A stretch of DNA of 64,000 nucleotides, from contig JAJEKV010000093.1 in the NCBI GenBank assembly GCA_021234155.1, positions 434,001 through 498,000 of the forward strand, in the 5' to 3' direction. The notes under the pieces are model-generated. The model was not told where the DNA came from. It did not search any database and was given only the letters and a program-made list of their open reading frames with translations. Below are positions 56,757 through 64,000 of this stretch, one piece after another. The DNA comes from Isoetes taiwanensis. Taxonomy: Eukaryota; Streptophyta; Lycopodiopsida; Isoetales; Isoetaceae. Each line of letters begins with the position of its first letter. Positions within the stretch are counted from its first letter, which is position 1. The position numbers and the translations under genes are program-made.

Positions 56757-59230
56757 GCCTTGGTGGAAAGCAGTCCCTTCATTTCAATATATGCTTGCAA
56801 CTCTTCATGAATAGCTCACGAATGTTATTATCTCTACCATCTTGTTCATCGAGGAGGATAACATCCAGCCATTAGCTCTGCCATCATTTTCCTAGCCATT
56901 TCTATATAAATGCAGACTCAATGAATGGATGGACCTAAGGACATACGAAACCCATGGGTTGCTTATCTGAATCAAGTAGATTTTGACATGGGCATGGGGC
57001 AATGAGAATTGATGGAATTAATGTTAAGTGCGCTAATGGGTATCCCATCATGCAAAGTTGAATCAGAGTTGATAGAGCATTGTTTTGTCCTCTCTAAAAA
57101 TCTCTTCTCATCTGGATAAGAGAGAGATGTTTTCATACATGCCTCACAGGCTAGCAAATTCTCCTCTTCTTGATCACAGATCACAGGTAGTCATGCAAAA
57201 ATCACAGGTAATGCAAAAATGGCATTCAATATTTGTAGGGCTTTAGTGTGCTTGGTAGTGTGGAAGCATAGGTGCCAATTAGTTTCGAGAGGCTTGAATA
57301 CTTTTGCCGCAACTGTTTATCAAGAAGTTTGCGCAATTAGTATTTGACTTATACGTCAAGCAAAGTAGGTGAGCGTTCTTGAAATATCTTGAGCCATTCT
57401 GATCAAGAATGACAAATGGCCTTGCAGAAACCGGTAGAATCCAGTTTATCTTTGCTTGACGTTGGAGAACAGAATGTGGTCAGCCATTCTTGCTGGCCCC
57501 ATGACCTGCAGAATCTGGAGTGCCGGCGCGGCCTGATTTTGCAGGTCATGGGGTAGCAAGAATGGCTTCTCCCATTCCGTTCTCCATTACATCTTGATGT
57601 TAAGGATGTGGGATCTGGGCATCCTCGTAATATTTTCTTCATTTTAATATAATCTTTTTCATCCCCTCAAAAATGATCCTTGTGTATGCTTGCTAAAATG
57701 AGTATTTTTCCTGCTAAGATTTATAGTGGACCAGCTAAAAATAAAAGAGGAATAACACTCCGGCTCTTGTTTGTTATAATAGGGCATAACACACTCATTC
57801 TAGGGTGTTATCCGTCTTAATAACCTGGGCCTGAGAGTTTTATAGTGGTTTTGTGGTGGTATAACAAGCTAGGTGTTTATAGCCATTTGGCATAACAAGA
57901 TGTTTATGCACTTTTTAATGTGTTACTGGTGGGTAACACTCTTGCAACCAACGGCTGAGATCTGATCTTAGCCTTAAAACTTGAGGGCCAGGTTGTTGGC
58001 AAGGAAAGATTGCCGAAAAAAAAAACATTTAAATTGCTTGCTAATATGATTTTGATTTAAGGTATTACCTGAAAAAAAGTTGACCACGATATGCCCCATG
58101 AAATGTGTTTATCTAAAAATCTAAAAAGAGAAAGAATCATAGAAAGCCTCTATTTGGGCATCAGATTGGCTGGTTATTATTGAACCCATTTTTTCACTTA
58201 TTTCATCGAATTGCTGAGATCAAGATAATAAATCATATGCTGATCCATTATTGGTAAATTTGATCCATTTTAGCCTTATTTCGTCCTTCGTGGCAAAGGC
58301 AACTTCAAAAAACTCAGAAGTGCGAGAGGACTTCTGAATTGCTGAATTCAGAGCTGGGTTTGTCTTCTTGCTAGATTTGATTTGTCTTCTAGTGAAGAGA
58401 TCGATTATGATTTGTTTCTTGTTCTGATTTCAGGTTTAGGAGCACTGAACTGCAATGGGAATGGTCTCCATGTAAATCCCTTTGCTTTGCTTACATGGCA
58501 AAGCTCTCAGAACTGGGTTCTGCGGTAATGGGGATGCACCCTTAGCCATTGCCAAATTCTATTTCCTTCCTCTCGAATCCCCACTATGCATGTGGCAACT
58601 CCCCATTGGATGTCGTCCTTCGGTATCACCATGGTGAACGTGTCTTGCTCTGAGTGGATAGCATATGGTAAAGAGCCAGTCTTTACCCATCGTAAGCATT
58701 AATTCAAACCAAAGGCTTCAATGTTACCACGTGGATGGTCAAGATATATTGTGGTAAGTGGAGATCCCAGATGTTGGATAAGGATGGCCAAAATTGCTTG
58801 AGAGCCTACTGACGGTCAACATTAATCTTCGGGGATCCGGAGTTGGGGATCTTCCCACTGGCCGATATCGTTCCCGTTATTGGCCATGCAGTGGGGATCC
58901 TGGAGGAGAGGATCACCCAAAGTCATTCGCAGAGATTCCAAAGGCTAGCATATTCCTTGGTCCCTCGGTATTCGCGGATGGTAATCCTGGAGACGGGGAT
59001 AACGTGGCCGATATTGGCGGCCATCTGCGTGTGATCCTGGAGGAGGAAATCACTTTCGACCGGCGTGGGATCCCCGACGTCGGGATTATGGTGGCTGATT
59101 TTGGCATCGTTATCAGCCATATCATGGGGATCCCAGAGGCTAGGATCGCAGGTTGATAATTCCGAAGGTCGAGATTACCAAGCATTTTTTTGGTGATGCC
59201 AGATTCGGGAATACCATTAACAACCCTGAT
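56757..59230. repeat. Tandem array copy 4 (2.47 kb)
   Basis: Nearly identical to copies 5 and 6 over its full length. It retains the 27-bp segment missing from copies 2 and 3. Confidence 0.92.
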
Positions 59231-61702
59231 GCCTTGGTGGAAAACAGTCCCTTCATTTCAATATATGCTTGCAACTCTTCATGAATAGCTCACGAATGTT
59301 ATTATCTCTACCATCTTGTTCATCAGAGGATAACATCCAGCCATTAGCTCTGCCATCATTTTCCTAGCCATTTCTATATAAATGCAGACTCAATGAATGG
59401 ATGGACCTAAGGACATACGAAACCCATGGGTTGCTTATCTGAATCAAGTAGATTTTGACATGGGCATGGGGCAATGAGAATTGATGGAATTAATGTTAAG
59501 TGCGCTAATGGGTATCCCATCATGCAAAGTTGAATCAGAGTTGATAGAGCATTGTTTTGTCCTCTCTAAAAATCTCTTCTCATCTGGATAAGAGAGAGAT
59601 GTTTTCATACATGCCTCACAGGCTAGCAAATTCTCCTCTTCTTGATCACAGATCACAGGTAGTCATGCAAAAATCACAGGTAATGCAAAAATGGCATTCA
59701 ATATTTGTAGGGCTTTAGTGTGCTTGGTAGTGTGGAAGCATAGGTGCCAATTAGTTTCGAGAGGCTTGAATACTTTTGCCGCAACTCTTTATCAAGAAGT
59801 TTGCGCAATTAGTATTTGACTTATACGTCAAGCAAAGTAGGTGAGCGTTCTTGAAATATCTTGAGCCATTCTGATCAGGAATGACAAATGGCCTTGCAGA
59901 AACCGGTAGAATCCAGTTTATCTTTGCTTGACGTTGGAGAACAGAATGTGGTCAGCCATTCTTGCTGGCCCCATGACCTGCAGAATCTGGAGTGCCGGCG
60001 CGGCCTGATTTTGCAGGTCATGGGGTAGCAAGAATGGCTTCTCCCATTCCGTTCTCCATTACATCTTGATGTTAAGGATGTGGGATCTGGGCATCCTCGT
60101 AATATTTTCTTCATTTTAATATAATCTTTTTCATCCCCTCAAAAATGATCCTTGTGTATGCTTGCTAAAATGAGTATTTTTCCTGCTAAGATTTATAGTG
60201 GACCAGCTAAAAATAAAAGAGGAATAACACTCCGGCTCTTGTTTGTTATAATAGGGCATAACACACTCATTCTAGGGTGTTATCCGTCTTAATAACCTGG
60301 GCCTGAGAGTTTTATAGTGGTTTTGTGGTGGTATAACAAGCTAGGTGTTTATAGCCATTTGGCATAACAAGATGTTTATGCACTTTTTAATGTGTTACTG
60401 GTGGGTAACACTCTTGCAACCAACGGCTGAGATCTGATCTTAGCCTTAAAACTTGAGGGCCAGGTTGTTGGCAAGGAAAGATTGCCGAAAAAAAAAACAT
60501 TTAAATTGCTTGCTAATATGATTTTGATTTAAGGTATTACCTGAAAAAAAGTTGACCACGATATGCCCCATGAAATGTGTTTATCTAAAAATCTAAAAAG
60601 AGAAAGAATCATAGAAAGCCTCTATTTGGGCATCAGATTGGCTGGTTATTATTGAACCCATTTTTTCACTTATTTCATCGAATTGCTGAGATCAAGATAA
60701 TAAATCATATGCTGATCCATTATTGGTAAATTTGATCCATTTTAGCCTTATTTCGTCCTTCGTGGCAAAGGCAACTTCAAAAAACTCAGAAGTGCGAGAG
60801 GACTTCTGAATTGCTGAATTCAGAGCTGGGTTTGTCTTCTTGCTAGATTTGATTTGTCTTCTAGTGAAGAGATCGATTATGATTTGTTTCTTGTTCTGAT
60901 TTCAGGTTTAGGAGCACTGAACTGCAATGGGAATGGTCTCCATGTAAATCCCTTTGCTTTGCTTACATGGCAAAGCTCTCAGAACTGGGTTCTGCGGTAA
61001 TGGGGATGCACCCTTAGCCATTGCCAAATTCTATTTCCTTCCTCTCGAATCCCCACTATGCATGTGGCAACTCCCCATTGGATGTCGTCCTTCGGTATCA
61101 CCATGGTGAACGTGTCTTGCTCTGAGTGGATAGCATATGGTAAAGAGCCAGTCTTTACCCATCGTAAGCATTAATTCAAACCAAAGGCTTCAATGTCACC
61201 ACGTGGATGGTCAAGATATATTGTGGTAAGTGGAGATCCCAGATGTTGGATAAGGATGGCCAAAATTGCTTGAGAGCCTACTGACGGTCAACATTAATCT
61301 TCGGGGATCCGGAGTTGGGGATCTTCCCACTGGCCGATATCGTTCCCGTTATTGGCCATGCAGTGGGGATCCTGGAGGAGAGGATCACCCAAAGTCATTC
61401 GCAGAGATTCCAAAGGCTAGCATATTCCTTGGTCCCTCGGTATTCGCGGATGGTAATCCTGGAGACGGGGATAACGTGGCCGATATTGGCGGCCATCTGC
61501 GTGTGATCCTGGAGGAGGAAATCACTTTCGGCCGGCGTGGGATCCCCGACGTCGGGATTATGGTGGCTGATTTTGGCATCGTTATCAGCCATATCATGGG
61601 GATCCCAGAGGCTAGGATCGCAGGTTGATAATTCCGAAGGTCGAGATTACCAAGCATTTTTTTGGTGATGCCAGATTCGGGAATACCATTAACAACCCTG
61701 AT
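59231..61702. repeat. Tandem array copy 5 (2.47 kb)
   Basis: Differs from copy 4 by few substitutions. No intact gene is present; each unit contains the truncated Harbinger MITE and the right arm of the foldback. Confidence 0.92.
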
Positions 61703-64000
61703 GCCTTGGTGGAAAACAGTCCCTTCATTTCAATATATGCTTGCAACTCTTCATGAATAGCTCACGAATGTTATTATCTCTACCATCTTGTTCATCAGAG
61801 GATAACATCTAGCCATTAGCTCTGCCATCATTTTCCTAGCCATTTCTATATAAATGCAGACTCAATGAATGGATGGACCTAAGGACATACGAAACCCATG
61901 GGTTGCTTATCTGAATCAAGTAGATTTTGACATGGGCATGGGGCAATGAGAATTGATGGAATTAATGTTAAGTGCGCTAATGGGTATCCCATCATGCAAA
62001 GTTGAATCAGAGTTGATAGAGCGTTGTTTTGTCCTCTCTAAAAATCTCTTCTCATCTGGATAAGAGAGAGATGTTTTCATACATGCCTCACAGGCTAGCA
62101 AATTCTCCTCTTCTTGATCACAGATCACAGGTAGTCATGCAAAAATCACAGGTAATGCAAAAATGGCATTCAATATTTGTAGGGCTTTAGTGTGCTTGGT
62201 AGTGTGGAAGCATAGGTGCCAATTAGTTTCGAGAGGCTTGAATACTTTTGCCGCAACTCTTTATCAAGAAGTTTGCGCAATTAGTATTTGACTTATACGT
62301 CAAGCAAAGTAGGTGAGCGTTCTTGAAATATCTTGAGCCATTCTGATCAGGAATGACAAATGGCCTTGCAGAAACCGGTAGAATCCAGTTTATCTTTGCT
62401 TGACGTTGGAGAACAGAATGTGGTCAGCCATTCTTGCTGGCCCCATGACCTGCAGAATCTGGAGTGCCGGCGCGGCCTGATTTTGCAGGTCATGGGGTAG
62501 CAAGAATGGCTTCTCCCATTCCGTTCTCCATTACATCTTGATGTTAAGGATGTGGGATCTGGGCATCCTCGTAATATTTTCTTCATTTTAATATAATCTT
62601 TTTCATCCCCTCAAAAATGATCCTTGTGTATGCATGCTAAAATGAGTATTTTTCCTGCTAAGATTTATAGTGGACCAGCTAAAAATAAAAGAGGAATAAC
62701 ACTCCGGCTCTTGTTTGTTATAATAGGGCATAACACACTCATTCTAGGGTGTTATCCGTCTTAATAACCTGGGCCGGAGAGTTTTATAGTGGTTTTGTGG
62801 TGGTATAACAAGCTAGGTGTTTATAGCCATTTGGCATAACAAGATGTTTATGCACTTTTTAATGTGTTACTGGTGGGTAACACTCTTGCAACCAACGGCT
62901 GAGATCTGATCTTAGCCTTAAAACTTGAGGGCCAGGTTGTTGGCAAGGAAAGATTGCCGAAAAAAAAACATTTAAATTGCTTGCTAATATGATTTTGATT
63001 TAAGGTATTACCTGAAAAAAAGTTGACCACGATATGCCCCATGAAATGTGTTTATCTAAAAATCTAAAAAGAGAAAGAATCATAGAAAGCCTCTATTTGG
63101 GCATCAGATTGGCTGGTTATTATTGAACCCATTTTTTCACTTATTTCATCGAATTGCTGAGATCAAGATAATAAATCATATGCTGATCCATTATTGGTAA
63201 ATTTGATCCATTTTAGCCTTATTTCGTCCTTCGTGGCAAAGGCAACTTCAAAAAACTCAGAAGTGCGAGAGGACTTCTGAATTGCTGAATTCAGAGCTGG
63301 GTTTGTCTTCTTGCTAGATTTGATTTGTCTTCTAGTGAAGAGATCGATTATGATTTGTTTCTTGTTCTGATTTCAGGTTTAGGAGCACTGAACTGCAATG
63401 GGAATGGTCTCCATGTAAATCCCTTTGCTTTGCTTACATGGCAAAGCTCTCAGAACTGGGTTCTGCGGTAATGGGGATGCACCCTTAGCCATTGCCAAAT
63501 TCTATTTCCTTCCTCTCGAATCCCCACTATGCATGTGGCAACTCCCCATTGGATGTCGTCCTTCGGTATCACCATGGTGAACGTGTCTTGCTCTGAGTGG
63601 ATAGCATATGGTAAAGAGCCAGTCTTTACCCATCGTAAGCATTAATTCAAACCAAAGGCTTCAATGTCACCACGTGGATGGTCAAGATATATTGTGGTAA
63701 GTGGAGATCCCAGATGTTGGATAAGGATGGCCAAAATTGCTTGAGAGCCTACTGACGGTCAACATTAATCTTCGGGGATCCGGAGTTGGGGATCTTCCCA
63801 CTGGCCGATATCGTTCCCGTTATTGGCCATGCAGTGGGGATCCTGGAGGAGAGGATCACCCAAAGTCATTCGCAGAGATTCCAAAGGCTAGCATATTCCT
63901 TGGTCCCTCGGTATTCGCGGATGGTAATCCTGGAGACGGGGATAACGTGGCCGATATTGGCGGCCATCTGCGTGTGATCCTGGAGGAGGAAATCACTTTC
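61703..64000. repeat. Tandem array copy 6 (cut by window end)
   Basis: It continues to the last base of the window with near identity to copy 5, so the array extends further. Confidence 0.92.

Noticed and set aside
51872..64000. Repeated short frames in every array unit (for example 70-, 79-, 90- and 120-codon frames)
   Set aside because: They overlap on both strands, break at single-base differences and cover TIR and MITE sequence; repetition alone explains their recurrence.

Overview
This window looks like nuclear DNA of a land plant, most likely a seed-free vascular plant such as a homosporous fern. The reasons are AT-rich introns with ordinary GT-AG sites, an intronless 989-residue PLS-type PPR gene of fern/lycophyte style, plant GT61 and LRR-kinase sequences, and a very heavy load of nested transposons. 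This assignment is inference, since no database search was possible. No rRNA, tRNA, operon or CRISPR array was seen.

Layout. (1) 0-2 kb: short tandem repeats split by a pair of related inverted-repeat elements. (2) 1.8-14.2 kb, minus strand: a decayed multi-exon gene that appears to join a ParB/sulfiredoxin-like domain, a beta-class DNA-methyltransferase-like fold and an FCP1/NIF phosphatase-like domain. It is cut by a 5.06-kb Helitron (5896-10950), whose removal rejoins the reading frame exactly, and by a hAT-like element (3326-5179). An intron-like interval carries about 13 copies of an 18-bp palindrome. (3) 15-19.3 kb: an orphan LRR-kinase first exon and a broken DDE-transposase-like gene on the plus strand. 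(4) 19.3-23.7 kb: a foldback element and a PPR pseudogene. (5) 23.7-33.8 kb: a young LTR retrotransposon with perfect 5-bp target duplications, PBS and PPT. It has lost gag, protease, RT and RNase H, keeps the integrase C-terminus with chromodomain, and carries several extra reading frames. One of these encodes a complete histone-H3 fold behind an aberrant, extended N-terminal tail. (6) 34.5-36.1 kb: a second small Helitron built around 1.3 kb of polypyrimidine DNA, ending 54 bp upstream of the next gene. (7) 36.1-40.9 kb: two convergent, intact-looking genes, a GT61 glycosyltransferase (+) and an unrecognised five-exon gene of 559 residues (-) whose exon phases all agree. (8) 41.5-43.5 kb: a foldback and an L1 ORF1-only remnant. 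(9) 44.5-47.5 kb: the PPR gene. (10) 48.7 kb to the window edge: six tandem copies of a ~2.47-kb unit. The first copy is longer and ancestral, with a complete Harbinger-type MITE that the later copies have lost half of.

The GT61, unknown and PPR genes are the best candidates for working genes. The items most likely to be new are the retrotransposon carrying histone H3, and the ParB-like/methyltransferase-like/NIF-like fusion with its parS-like palindrome cluster. Differences between repeat copies cluster at CG and CHG (CAG/CTG) sites, which hints at base-calling artefacts in methylated DNA. Some frameshifts inside transposons should therefore be treated with care.
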